This document shows, one piece after another, positions 22,316-30,834 of a stretch of 42,839 bases of DNA (the stretch's first letter is position 1; each line of letters opens with the position of its first letter). The position numbers were made by a program, and so were the translations under genes. The notes under the pieces were generated by a model. The model was not told the origin of the DNA, ran no database searches, and worked only from the letters and a program-made list of their open reading frames with translations. The stretch is from Clostridia bacterium (lineage in GTDB: Bacteria > Bacillota > Clostridia > Oscillospirales > CAG-272), in the NCBI GenBank assembly GCA_017454675.1, contig JAFTCN010000030.1, positions 1-42,839 of the forward strand, in the 5' to 3' direction.

Positions 22316-22669
22316 TCACTGAAAGAAAAACTCTTCGCCGGACAGGTCCGACCATGAGCAGCTGTCGACATGCCGGGCGGGCGGGATCTGCGGCCCGGAC
22401 CGCAGCGGCGCCGCGCGCTTTACCGCCTTCGCCGGGGCGATATGCCTGCCGGGCTTTACAGGTCCGCCCGACGCGCCTTCGGTGAACAGGGCGCAGGCGC
22501 CGTTCCGGTCGCGTATCCAGCCGTCCCCGAACCTTCCGAGCAGGTATCCTCTGTAGCTGTACACAAGATCCCCCCTGAGGTAGGCCACGGGGCTGCCGTC
22601 AAAGAGGTAGATCTTCTCGCCGTCGTCGGTATAGGCGACGGCATAACCTTTGCGATCGTAGAAATTCAT
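22316..22669 (-). CDS. 4-fold beta-flower domain protein
   Basis: The 117-residue product begins MNFYDRKGYAVAYTDDGEKI and has a series of short strand repeats (IYLFDGSPVAYL, LVYSYRGYLLGRF, GWIRDRNGACALFTE), then a basic Pro/Ala linker and the closing SWSDLSGEEFF. This is the pattern of the 4-fold beta-flower family, small proteins of unknown function common in Clostridia and Bacteroidota. AAGGAG lies 8 bases upstream of the ATG. It is the first gene of a two-gene minus-strand operon. Confidence 0.8.
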   Translation of the reverse strand: MNFYDRKGYAVAYTDDGEKIYLFDGSPVAYLRGDLVYSYRGYLLGRFGDGWIRDRNGACALFTEGASGGPVKPGRHIAPAKAVKRAAPLRSGPQIPPARHVDSCSWSDLSGEEFFFQ

Positions 22670-22704
22670 ATAAGACTCCTTCGTTTTTTATCGGTTTTCA
22701 CACT

Positions 22705-22734
22705 ATTATATCTCAGTTTTCCTGTCTGCGTCAA
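22705..22734 (-). promoter_or_regulatory. Promoter of the beta-flower / M55 operon
   Basis: On the minus strand, TTGACG (22729-22734) and TATAAT (22705-22710) are 18 bp apart. The remaining gap to 22866 is GC-rich and shows no gene. Confidence 0.75.
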
Positions 22735-22865
22735 TGTTTTTCGGAGCATCGCGCAGACTTTTCTGTTCTGACGGTCCCGACGTGGCGGGCCGGCTATCCG
22801 GTCTGCCGCGGACGGCCGGCGCGGGAGCGGATCACGGCGACTTGCGTCCGCGGGGAATTAATCAG

Positions 22866-22894
22866 TTGACAAAGTCGGTGACGGGTAGTATAAT
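22866..22894 (+). promoter_or_regulatory. Promoter of the DUF3592 gene
   Basis: TTGACA (22866-22871) and TATAAT (22889-22894) with a 17-bp spacer. The start codon of the next gene lies about 45 bp downstream of the likely initiation point. Confidence 0.88.
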
Positions 22895-22946
22895 TAATCT
22901 GAATCATGATGATATATGATCCATCCAATGAAAGGCGGACCGGTAA

Positions 22947-23612
22947 ATGGAAATAAACGTCGGAGGAAAAAACGGACTTTCCGGTTTCGGAAGAGTCCTC
23001 TTCGTGCTGCTCGCGCTGGTGCTGATCTTCTTTGTGGCGAGGACCGTCGCACTGCAGATCGCAGGAGAGGAGACCGTCGCCGAGATCACGAATGTGACGA
23101 GGAAGGAAGAGAGCAGGGGAAAGGCCAAATACGACATCATCATCACCCAGACTTACAAATATTCCGTTGACGGGAAGGAATACACCGGGTCGCAGAGGAC
23201 CACGGTCAGCGATTCGCAGAGGACGAAGGACGGAGGGATGTACCCGGTCCGGGTCTGGGCCGAGAAGTCGTCGCAGAAGTCGGTGAAGATCACCTACCTT
23301 CCGATGTTCCCTCAGTTCTCGAATCCGACCGAAGGGCTGAAACTGAACGCGGGCAACATAATACTCATGACCGTATTAACTGCCCTGGCCGTCGTTTTCC
23401 TCGTGTTCGCCTTCAAACCTAACAAAAAGACGCCGGCGGACGCGGCCCTGACTGCCGGAGGATCAGTGCCCATGCCTCAGGGGACCGTGAACACGGCTCA
23501 GACCGGACAGGCGGGTCAGACAGGGCAGGCGGCCGGATTCTGTCCTCACTGCGGAGCGCAGAACGCCGGCGGGACCTTCTGCCCCTTCTGCGGAGGCAGA
23601 CTCGACGTATGA
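22947..23612 (+). CDS. DUF3592 membrane protein with C-terminal zinc ribbon
   Basis: The product is 221 residues. A first membrane helix (about 14-37) is followed by an extracytoplasmic DUF3592-like beta domain (about 45-125) containing EITNVTRKEESRGKAKYDI and YPVRVWAEKSSQKSVKITYLP. A second helix (about 133-155) and a Gln/Thr/Gly-rich linker lead to a zinc ribbon (CPHCG and CPFCG, about 194-214). The zinc ribbon should be cytoplasmic. The role of the family is unknown. The next gene starts 41 bp later. Confidence 0.8.
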   Translation: MEINVGGKNGLSGFGRVLFVLLALVLIFFVARTVALQIAGEETVAEITNVTRKEESRGKAKYDIIITQTYKYSVDGKEYTGSQRTTVSDSQRTKDGGMYPVRVWAEKSSQKSVKITYLPMFPQFSNPTEGLKLNAGNIILMTVLTALAVVFLVFAFKPNKKTPADAALTAGGSVPMPQGTVNTAQTGQAGQTGQAAGFCPHCGAQNAGGTFCPFCGGRLDV

Positions 23613-23653
23613 AGCCGGATCCGGCTCAGGAGTATTAAGGAGCTAACCAATCG

Positions 23654-25276
23654 ATGCTTTACGACGGAAAGATACTGATGGCCAGATCGGACAGGAACAT
23701 CTGTCTGCTCCCCCGGATGGCCAACCGCCACGGGCTCATCGCGGGCGCGACGGGCACCGGAAAGACGGTAACGATGAAAGTGATGGCCGAGTCGTTCTCC
23801 GATCTCGGCGTCCCGGTCTTTTTCAGCGACGTCAAGGGCGACCTCTCGGGCATGTGCGTCCCGGGCGCCGACACCCCGGACATGCGCGCGAGGATAGAGA
23901 GATTCGGCCTGTCCGGCTTCGGATACAAGGCTTATCCCGCCCGTTTCTGGGACATCTTCGGCGAGGCCGGGCACCCCGTCAGAGTGACGGTGTCGCAGAT
24001 GGGCCCCGTGTTCCTCGCGAGGCTCTTCGACCTCACCGAGGTGCAGGAGGGCGTCCTCAGCATAGTCTTCCGTGTGGCCGACGACAACGGTCTGCTGCTC
24101 ATCGACCTGAAGGACCTGCGCGCCATGCTGCAGTTCGTCGGCGACAACAGGGCGGAATACACCACCGAATACGGCAACATTTCGACGGCCAGCATCGGCG
24201 CCATCCAGCGCGCGCTGCTCGCCTTCGAGGACGAGGGAGGCGGCAGCGTCTTCGGCGAGCCCGCCCTCGACATCCGGGACTGGATGCGCACTGACGCCGC
24301 CGGACGCGGCATTATCAACATACTCTCGAGCGCGAAGCTCATCCGCAGCCCGACGGTCTACGCCACCTTCCTCCTGTGGATGCTGTCCGAGCTCTTCGAG
24401 CAGCTTCCCGAGGTCGGAGATCCCGACAAGCCGCGCATGATCTTCTTCTTCGACGAAGCCCACCTGCTCTTCGACGGAGCCCCGAAGGCGCTTGTTCGGA
24501 AGATAGTGCAGGTCGTAAAGCTCATAAGGTCGAAGGGCGTCGGCGTGTACTTCGTGACTCAGTCGCCGTCGGACATCCCGGACGAGGTGCTCGCACAGCT
24601 TTCGAACCGGATCCAGCACGGAATGAGGGCATACACGCCTGCCGAGCTCCGGGCCGTCAGGGCTGCCGCCGACGGATTCCGGGCGAACCCCGCCTTCGAC
24701 ACGCAGGAGGCCATGCTGGGCCTCGGGACGGGAGAGGCGCTCGTCAGTTTCCTTGGGCCGGATGGCGTCCCCGAGACCGTCGAGAAGGCGAACATACTGC
24801 CTCCGCAGAGCCTCATGGGCCCGGCTGACGGAGAGACGGTGAAGGAGCTGATCCTCGGCGACGAATTCGAACTCAAATACCGCGAGGCGGTCGACCGTCA
24901 GTCGGCATACGAGATCATAAGCGAGGCGAACAGAAAGCTCGCCGAAGAAAAGGAAAAGGCCGACGCCGAAAAAAAGGAAAGCAAAAAGAAGAAAAAGAAC
25001 GGAGAAGAGGACAGTGGAGAGGAAGAGGACGGCGGAAGCGGGAAGAAGTCCGGCCGCGGTAGCTCAAAGACAAGGAAAAAGATCGAGAACGCCGCAGCGT
25101 CCGCCGCGAATTCGGCCGCGAGATCGGTCGGACGGAATCTCGTGAGCTCGCTCACCGGCAGTTCGAAAAAGAGCGCGGGAAAGATCGTATCCCAGGCGGC
25201 GTCGAGCGCTCTCTCGTCGCTGCTCGGCTCGTCGGCCGTGTCGATAATCCGGGGTCTCTTCGGAAACAAAAAGTGA
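23654..25276 (+). CDS. DUF853 family HerA-like ATPase
   Basis: The 540-residue product has Walker A GATGTGKT (31-38), then FFSDVKGDLSGMC, the DUF853 hallmark, and Walker B FFFDEAH (264-270). The sensor segment VGVYFVTQSPSDIPDEVLAQ and the conserved NRIQHGMRAYTPAE follow. HerA/FtsK-type motor proteins move along DNA; DUF853 members are annotated as helicases without a proven role. After about residue 415 there is a Lys/Glu-rich coiled stretch (about 425-465) and a Ser/Ala-rich C-terminus. AAGGAG lies 11 bases before ATG 23654. It follows the DUF3592 gene and is probably co-transcribed with it. Confidence 0.87.
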   Translation: MLYDGKILMARSDRNICLLPRMANRHGLIAGATGTGKTVTMKVMAESFSDLGVPVFFSDVKGDLSGMCVPGADTPDMRARIERFGLSGFGYKAYPARFWDIFGEAGHPVRVTVSQMGPVFLARLFDLTEVQEGVLSIVFRVADDNGLLLIDLKDLRAMLQFVGDNRAEYTTEYGNISTASIGAIQRALLAFEDEGGGSVFGEPALDIRDWMRTDAAGRGIINILSSAKLIRSPTVYATFLLWMLSELFEQLPEVGDPDKPRMIFFFDEAHLLFDGAPKALVRKIVQVVKLIRSKGVGVYFVTQSPSDIPDEVLAQLSNRIQHGMRAYTPAELRAVRAAADGFRANPAFDTQEAMLGLGTGEALVSFLGPDGVPETVEKANILPPQSLMGPADGETVKELILGDEFELKYREAVDRQSAYEIISEANRKLAEEKEKADAEKKESKKKKKNGEEDSGEEEDGGSGKKSGRGSSKTRKKIENAAASAANSAARSVGRNLVSSLTGSSKKSAGKIVSQAASSALSSLLGSSAVSIIRGLFGNKK

Positions 25277-25320
25277 TCTCTGTACAAACCATAAAAAAGG
25301 ATCCTTTGGGGGTGGGAACT

Positions 25321-26814
25321 GTGAAAAACGCATTTCTTAAAAAACTGCCTGCGGCGCTGCTTGCGCTGATCATGACCGCCGCGCTGCTTGCGTCGTGCTC
25401 GGAAGGGCCCGCGGTGAGCGGCGAAACGACACCTGCGGAGTCGGGTCCGGCCTCGGATACTCCGGCCGCCGAGACGACGGCGGAGATACCCGAGAACGAG
25501 CGTGACACACTGGGCGACCGGAGATTCGACGGCGGGGAGTACGTCATTCTCTCGAGGACGCTCACGTCGTACGAGTTCATCGGTGACGACACGACGGGCG
25601 ACCTCGTGAAGACGGCCGTCGCGAAACGCAACCTCGAGACCGAGGAGAGACTGGGCGTGAAGCTCAAGGTCGTCGAGTCTCCCGGAAACTGGGGCGACAG
25701 AGCCGCCTTCCTCGCGGAGGTCGAGAAGGCCTACAAGAACGGCGCCAAGGTTTACGATCTGGTCATGACGCATTCGGCGTATATCGTGAACATAGGTCTG
25801 TCCGGATACGCGTACAACATCAAGAACCTCACGGCAGTCGATCTGAACAAGAAGTGGTGGTGCCCGCAGTACACCGAGAACGTCGACATCGACGGCAAGA
25901 TACTCTCGGCGGTCGGAGACATCGGATACAGCCTCTATGAGTATACGATGTGTACCTATTTCAACAAGGATCTGGCGTCAAGCAACAACATCCCCGACGT
26001 CTACGGGCTCGTCGATTCGAACGAGTGGACATATGACAGGATGCTCGAGATCGCGCTGGGGGTCGGCGAGGACATAAACGGGAACGGCAAGGCCGACAGA
26101 GGCGACCTCTTCGGTATGAGCATGTCCGGACACAACGCCAGGATGTGCGCCACCGTCTGGGACTGCGGCATAACCGAAAAGGACGCCGACGGCAAGCATT
26201 TTATCACGATTAACAACGAGAAGTATATCAACGCGTACGAGAAACTCTACAACTCGGTATACGGCAATCCGAACCACGTCCTGCTCGTGAGCGAGGGCGC
26301 CGACATGACGAAGGACTTCGTCGACGACCACCTGCTCTTCTTCACCGAAAAGCTCAACTGCGCCGCGAGCATGAGGGAGATGAAGGCGGACTACGGCATC
26401 GTTCCGTTCCCGAAATACGACGCCGAACAGGAAAGATACATCTCGTCCGCCCGCGACGCCATGAGCGCCCTGGCGATAATGGGCAATATCGCGGATCCCG
26501 AGATGGTCGGCTGCGTGACCGAGGCCCTCGGAATGTACGGCTGGAAGTACATAACGCCCGACTACTACGAGACGACGCTCAAGTACAAATACATGAGCGA
26601 TCCGACCGCTTCGCGCATGCTCGACCTCATCCGCGACTCGCTCAGATTCGACTTCGCGATGAACTTCACGAACTCGATAGGACTGATCTATTCCGTCATG
26701 GGTGACAACCTGCTCAACAGCGTCAAGGTGATATCGGCGACATTGAAGGCCAGCTCAAAGTCCTGGCAGCGCAACGTCGACGAGATCTACGAAGCCTACG
26801 CAAAACTCGGCTGA
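25321..26814 (+). CDS. Extracellular solute-binding lipoprotein
   Basis: This 497-residue lipoprotein has a lipobox LLASC with Cys 26 and a Thr/Ala/Glu-rich linker, then a family-1-like solute-binding fold. Typical features are TYFNKDLASSNNIPDVYGLV, ADYGIVPFPKYDAEQERYIS and MIDxT-like aromatic segments. Such proteins bind sugars or peptides for ABC transporters, but no permease or ATPase gene is adjacent. GTG 25321 is chosen as start because it gives a normal short basic N-terminus (KNAFLKK), with a GGGGGTGGG ribosome-like site. A distant paralogue lies on the minus strand at 28913-30457. Confidence 0.82.
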   Translation: MKNAFLKKLPAALLALIMTAALLASCSEGPAVSGETTPAESGPASDTPAAETTAEIPENERDTLGDRRFDGGEYVILSRTLTSYEFIGDDTTGDLVKTAVAKRNLETEERLGVKLKVVESPGNWGDRAAFLAEVEKAYKNGAKVYDLVMTHSAYIVNIGLSGYAYNIKNLTAVDLNKKWWCPQYTENVDIDGKILSAVGDIGYSLYEYTMCTYFNKDLASSNNIPDVYGLVDSNEWTYDRMLEIALGVGEDINGNGKADRGDLFGMSMSGHNARMCATVWDCGITEKDADGKHFITINNEKYINAYEKLYNSVYGNPNHVLLVSEGADMTKDFVDDHLLFFTEKLNCAASMREMKADYGIVPFPKYDAEQERYISSARDAMSALAIMGNIADPEMVGCVTEALGMYGWKYITPDYYETTLKYKYMSDPTASRMLDLIRDSLRFDFAMNFTNSIGLIYSVMGDNLLNSVKVISATLKASSKSWQRNVDEIYEAYAKLG

Positions 26815-26849
26815 GTGATCGCCTGACGCCGCGACGGCCCGGCACAGGA

Positions 26850-26880
26850 CCGCCGGGGGGCCGTTCCGGCCTCCCGGCGG
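26850..26880 (+). terminator. GC-rich terminator hairpin
   Basis: CCGCCGGG (26850-26857) pairs with CCCGGCGG (26873-26880), extended inwards by GGCC pairs, and is followed by CATTTG. A second, smaller hairpin, GGGGCC-GCA-GGCCCC, lies at 26911-26925 before the next gene. Confidence 0.65.
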
Positions 26881-26967
26881 CATTTGCATGACGGGCACCT
26901 GCCGCGGGACGGGGCCGCAGGCCCCGCTCCGCACGATATCGAAAAACAGACAGGAAAACAGCATTTC

Positions 26968-27726
26968 ATGAAGATCTACGCTACCGATTACGACGGTACA
27001 GTCACATACCGCGGCGTCACTCCCGAGCTGAAAGAAGCGGTGAGACGCTGGCGCGAGGCCGGGAATCTCTTCGGTATAGTAACCGGACGCCCCCGGAACA
27101 GCATAAGGTCCGCGCTGCGGGCGAACGGGCTCGAGGTCGATTTTGCCGTCTCCGACAACGGAGCGACGGCGAGCGACGGCTCGTGGGAACTCATCTACAA
27201 CGCGACGCTCGACCCGACGGACATCGCCGTCGCGTCGCACCGGCTGCGCGAGCTCGGCTGCACGCTCTACCGTGTGTCGAACCTGAACGCGTATTATCTT
27301 TCGTATTCGGTCCCCGAGAACGTTTACGCCGTTCCGGGTACCGGCGAGCTCAGGATAGGCGACTCTCAGCTCGGGAACATCAACGGCTTCTGCGGAGGAT
27401 TCGACGACCCCGAGCTCCTCGAGTTCTCGCGCACCGAGGTGGAGAGGGTGACCGAGGGCAGGATACACGGCATGGCCCCCGGAAGCCGGACGATGGACTT
27501 TTTCAGGCGCGACGTCAGCAAGGCGGCGGGACTCAAGAGGTACGTGAAGCTGTCGGGCGCGTCTCCCGAGAAGATCTACACGACGGGCGACGCCCCGAAC
27601 GACCTGCCGATGCTCACCGACCCCGATTTCGAGGGATACTGCGTGGACAACGCGATGGAAAAGGTGAAGTCCGAGGTGGGAAGGAGCGTGGACAGCCCGC
27701 TCGAGCTGCTGCGGAGGTTTCTCTGA
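26968..27726 (+). CDS. HAD superfamily (Cof-type) phosphatase, second copy
   Basis: The 252-residue product has motif I in YATDYDGTVT, motif II in IVTGRP, an acidic-lysine segment in RRDVSKAAGLKRY, and motif IV in TTGDAPNDLPML. It aligns over its whole length with the phosphatase at 16756 (both start with a KxYATDYDGTV segment and end with SPLELLRxxL). The substrate is unknown. ATG 26968 with AGGAAAA upstream is preferred over a GTG far upstream at 26884. The following metallophosphoesterase starts 1 base after the stop, so two hydrolases are co-translated. Confidence 0.85.
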   Translation: MKIYATDYDGTVTYRGVTPELKEAVRRWREAGNLFGIVTGRPRNSIRSALRANGLEVDFAVSDNGATASDGSWELIYNATLDPTDIAVASHRLRELGCTLYRVSNLNAYYLSYSVPENVYAVPGTGELRIGDSQLGNINGFCGGFDDPELLEFSRTEVERVTEGRIHGMAPGSRTMDFFRRDVSKAAGLKRYVKLSGASPEKIYTTGDAPNDLPMLTDPDFEGYCVDNAMEKVKSEVGRSVDSPLELLRRFL

Positions 27727-27727
27727 C

Positions 27728-28846
27728 ATGGCGGATACAGTTCGCTCCGCCGCCGGGAAAAGGTCCCCGGGCGGCAGGACGGAGCCCGATCACATACTCG
27801 ATTTCGGGCCGTCGGGGCGCCGGGACCGAGGTGAAGGGAAGGAGAGCTTCCGGATACTGATGCTCTCCGACCTGCAGATCATCGACCTTTGCTGTACGCG
27901 CAATCCCACGCGCGACAGGCAGATAAAGGGCGCCTATTTCAGGGAGGGCGTGCCGGGAATGGAGGAGAGGTGCTTCACCTTCGTCCGCGAAACGGTGGCC
28001 CGCGCGGCTCCCGACCTGCTGGTGTTCGCCGGCGACAACGTATACGGCGAGTTCGACGACCTCGGCCGCATGCAGGATCTGTTCTGCCGCGAGGCGGAGG
28101 GCTTCGGCATCCCGTGGGCTCCGATATTCGGCAACCACGACAACGAGAGCCGGATGGGAGTGCGCTGGCAGATGTCGCGCTTCGCGGAGTGCCCGCACTG
28201 CCTCTTCACCGACGGCGGACTGACCGGGCACGGCAACTACGCTCTGAGCATACGGCGGGACGGGCGCGACGTCATGCTCCTCTTTCTGCTCGACACGAAC
28301 GGCTGCAGGACCGTCGGAGACCCGTGGGCGCCCGAGGAGGGCATCACGCCCGACAATATTGATTACGGGCTCGTCTGCCACGAGGCGGGGATATACCCCG
28401 ACCAGACCGCGTGGTACCGCGCCGTCGCACAGACCGCGAAGGAGAGAAACGGGCGGACGGTGCCGTCGCTGGCCTTCTTCCACATCCCGCTCACGGTATA
28501 CGACGAGGTCTTCCGCGAGTGCTACGGATACGAGTTCGGGGTGAGCTTCGACGCGACCCGGCCCGGCGACTACGGAGGCATATACGAGCACTCGAAGCAT
28601 ACGGTCGACGCCGACGGCAGCTTCTACCGGACCGCCAGAGAATGCGGGACGGCCGGCTTCTTCACGGCCCACGAGCACCGCAACGACGCCTGCATACACC
28701 GGGACGGTGCCGTCTTCGCGTACGGCGTCAAGAGCGGATACTGCACGTTCTACCGCCGCGGGGCGGTCGGCGGGACCGTGATCGACGTCTTCGCCGACGG
28801 CAGCTTCACCGTCTTCCCGCTCTACACCGAACGTTATTTCATCTGA
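27728..28846 (+). CDS. Calcineurin-like metallophosphoesterase
   Basis: The 372-residue product has the five metal motifs in order: LSDLQ (47-50), GDNVYGEFDD near 98, GNHDNE near 137, AFFHIPL near 255 and AHEHRND near 315. The spacing resembles the purple-acid-phosphatase-like DCR2 branch. There is no signal peptide, so it is probably cytoplasmic. It likely hydrolyses a phosphomonoester or diester. It is coupled to the HAD phosphatase and ends at a bidirectional terminator. Confidence 0.87.
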   Translation: MADTVRSAAGKRSPGGRTEPDHILDFGPSGRRDRGEGKESFRILMLSDLQIIDLCCTRNPTRDRQIKGAYFREGVPGMEERCFTFVRETVARAAPDLLVFAGDNVYGEFDDLGRMQDLFCREAEGFGIPWAPIFGNHDNESRMGVRWQMSRFAECPHCLFTDGGLTGHGNYALSIRRDGRDVMLLFLLDTNGCRTVGDPWAPEEGITPDNIDYGLVCHEAGIYPDQTAWYRAVAQTAKERNGRTVPSLAFFHIPLTVYDEVFRECYGYEFGVSFDATRPGDYGGIYEHSKHTVDADGSFYRTARECGTAGFFTAHEHRNDACIHRDGAVFAYGVKSGYCTFYRRGAVGGTVIDVFADGSFTVFPLYTERYFI

Positions 28847-28871
28847 ATCACGAACGCGGGCAGAACAAAAA

Positions 28872-28891
28872 GGGCTGTTTTCTGGCAGCCC
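28872..28891. terminator. Terminator between convergent genes
   Basis: GGGCTG (28872-28877) and CAGCCC (28886-28891) form a stem, with AAAAA before and CTATTGTTT after, so it can act in both directions between the phosphoesterase and the minus-strand lipoprotein gene. Confidence 0.7.
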
Positions 28892-28912
28892 CTATTGTTT
28901 GCTTTCTATGTG

Positions 28913-30457
28913 TTACGACGCGTATTTTCCGTCGAGGTCGGCGAGGAACTTCGCGAGTTTTGCGTTCGCCGATTTCGACGTGGCCGTGACGGCCGTCGCG
29001 ACTCCGTTCACTCCGCCGCCCTTGACGATCTGGTAGAACGCCGACTCGAAGCCGGTGATTCCGGCGGTCTGGTCGATGTCGTAGGTCTTGGACGAGAAGA
29101 CGGTGTCGAGCATGGCGACGTCCTCGAAGGTCCGGGCGAGCCTGGCGTCGCCGAGTATGCTGTAGAAGGCGCCGTGCAGCGTCATGGCGCCTTCACGCTG
29201 CCCGTTGAGCGAATAGTATGCCAGGGCTTCGGTGATCGCGACAGCGAAGTCGGTGTCGGCGAGGTTGCGGGGCATCGAGAGCGGCGACGTGTTCGAGCCG
29301 CTTGCGTAGCAGTAGTACTCCCTGCTGCCGCCGCCCGAGTTCGGGATCGGCAGGATTCCGTAGTCGCTCTTCATGTCGGTCAGTCCGTTGACCGACGAGA
29401 GGGTGGTCGACCTGAAGAGGCAGTTGCCCGACTTGAAGATGTTCACGGCGGCCGTCCACTGCTCCGACGACGAGAAATAGTTCCCGTTGTTGACGATCAT
29501 GATGTCCTTGTTCGAGGCCATCAGAGCCGTCTTCTGGAAGAAGTTAGAGACTTTCTCCTCGGCGAGGTGGCAGGTGAACTCGCCGCCCTCGTTCGTCAGC
29601 GTCTTGAGCCCCGAGCCGAGGAAGAAGTAGTAGGGGGCGGAGACTTCGCTGAGCATGCCCCACATGCCCTTCGTGTCGTTCGGGTCGGCGGTCTTGTCCT
29701 TGATCATCTCCATGAGCATCTCATAGGTCCAGTTGCCGGCTGAGACGATGTCGTAGGGCTTTCCGTATGTCGCGTTGTAGCCGTAGTCGTTGTAGAGCTC
29801 CTTGTTGTAGATGACGCCCATCGTGCGCAGGTCGTCCCTGATGTTGATCTCGCCGTCGAGCGTGAAGAGACGGGGGCCGACCGCGTATTCCTTTATCACG
29901 CGGGCGTCCCACCAGGGAGCGTCGGTGCGGAAGCCGTCGACGGTGTTGAGGTCGAGGAGCAGTCCGTTAACCGCTCCGGAGAAGGCGGTCGTCGCGGGCA
30001 TGAAGATCGCTTCGCAGACGGGGTCGCCTGCCGACGACGCGTTGGCTATGAGCGTCGCGGCATTGGAGTCGACGGTGTGCTCTATCTCGCAGTTGTAGAG
30101 CGACTCGACGAGCGTCTCGCGGCTGTAGAGGGCGTCGTTTATCGCGTCGCCGTTCTCGGTCTCGCTCTCGGAGAAGTGCATCTGCACCCAGAGCTTGTTG
30201 TCTTTCATGAGCATGCGGTAGACGAATCTGCCGGTGTCGATGACGGCGGGCGCCCCGTATAAGGTGTCCGCGGTCTGTTCTGTTTCCGTGCCGTCAGGCT
30301 GTCCCGACGTTGCGGCGGCCGGTGACGACCCGGTATCCGCGGGCGTTTCGGGCTTCGCGCATCCCGCGAAGAGCGACGCGGAGAGTATCAGCGCGAGCAG
30401 CGCCGAGAGGATCATCCCGGCCTTTATACCGGCGTTTGAAGCTGTTCTTCTTTTCAT
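28913..30457 (-). CDS. Extracellular solute-binding lipoprotein, minus strand
   Basis: The 514-residue product has a lipobox FAGC with Cys 33 after a long hydrophobic segment, a Pro/Thr/Ala linker, then a solute-binding fold. Typical segments are WWDARVIKEYAVG, GVIYNKELYNDYGY, GNWTYEMLMEMIKD and MKSDYGILPIPN. It is related in layout to the protein at 25321 and likewise has no transporter genes next to it. It may serve a permease encoded elsewhere or act as a sensor. The promoter is at 30520-30548 on the minus strand. Confidence 0.82.
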   Translation of the reverse strand: MKRRTASNAGIKAGMILSALLALILSASLFAGCAKPETPADTGSSPAAATSGQPDGTETEQTADTLYGAPAVIDTGRFVYRMLMKDNKLWVQMHFSESETENGDAINDALYSRETLVESLYNCEIEHTVDSNAATLIANASSAGDPVCEAIFMPATTAFSGAVNGLLLDLNTVDGFRTDAPWWDARVIKEYAVGPRLFTLDGEINIRDDLRTMGVIYNKELYNDYGYNATYGKPYDIVSAGNWTYEMLMEMIKDKTADPNDTKGMWGMLSEVSAPYYFFLGSGLKTLTNEGGEFTCHLAEEKVSNFFQKTALMASNKDIMIVNNGNYFSSSEQWTAAVNIFKSGNCLFRSTTLSSVNGLTDMKSDYGILPIPNSGGGSREYYCYASGSNTSPLSMPRNLADTDFAVAITEALAYYSLNGQREGAMTLHGAFYSILGDARLARTFEDVAMLDTVFSSKTYDIDQTAGITGFESAFYQIVKGGGVNGVATAVTATSKSANAKLAKFLADLDGKYAS

Positions 30458-30519
30458 ATGTCTTACCTGCCTTTCGTCCTCGCCGGGCGCAGAATGCGGT
30501 TTCGCGGTCCGGCTGTGTT

Positions 30520-30548
30520 ATTATAGCACATTTCAAAAGATAAGTCAA
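30520..30548 (-). promoter_or_regulatory. Promoter of the minus-strand lipoprotein gene
   Basis: On the minus strand, TTGACT (30543-30548) and TATAAT (30520-30525) are 17 bp apart. Confidence 0.82.
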
Positions 30549-30583
30549 ACCGTAAAGATAAAAAAGTGATGAAAGAACGGAAT

Positions 30584-30653
30584 GCCGGTGTCCCCCGGGA
30601 TAATTCCCGGAGGCAAAGAAGGTCTGAAGGACCGCAAAGCCGGTGTTCCCCGG
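30584..30653. repeat. Intergenic direct repeat with two hairpins
   Basis: GCCGGTGTCCCCCGG (30584-30598) and GCCGGTGTTCCCCGG (30639-30653) differ at one position. Between them are hairpins CCGGGA-TAAT-TCCCGG (30595-30610) and GGTC-TGAAG-GACC (30621-30633), and the bases GGCAAA and GCAAAGCC. The block lies between two divergent promoters, outside either transcript as predicted. Function unknown. Confidence 0.55.
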
Positions 30654-30715
30654 TAAAAATGCGCGGGTCTCGGTCCCGTCTCCGCGATTATCCGGCGCAA
30701 CGGCGCAGAAAAGTC

Positions 30716-30744
30716 TTGACTTTAACACTTTAGCGTGGTAAAAT
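30716..30744 (+). promoter_or_regulatory. Histidine operon promoter and probable operator
   Basis: TTGACT (30716-30721) and TAAAAT (30739-30744) are 17 bp apart. A palindrome covers the spacer: TTTA-N-CAC (30721-30728) and GTG-N-TAAA (30735-30742) around a 6-base centre. It is suited to a dimeric TrpR-like repressor such as the first gene of the operon. Confidence 0.85.
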
Positions 30745-30834
30745 ATAAAGGCGTTCCGGAGAGCGGGACGCCGCGGGCGGTATGACACGGATCGCCGGCC
30801 GGAGAAAAAACACGACACAGGAAGAGGTAGAAAA

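Noticed and set aside
30460..30830. T-box or histidine attenuator upstream of the his operon
   Set aside because: No T-box consensus, no run of histidine codons in a leader peptide and no antiterminator pair is visible between the promoter and the first gene. Control by the YerC-like repressor is the simpler reading.
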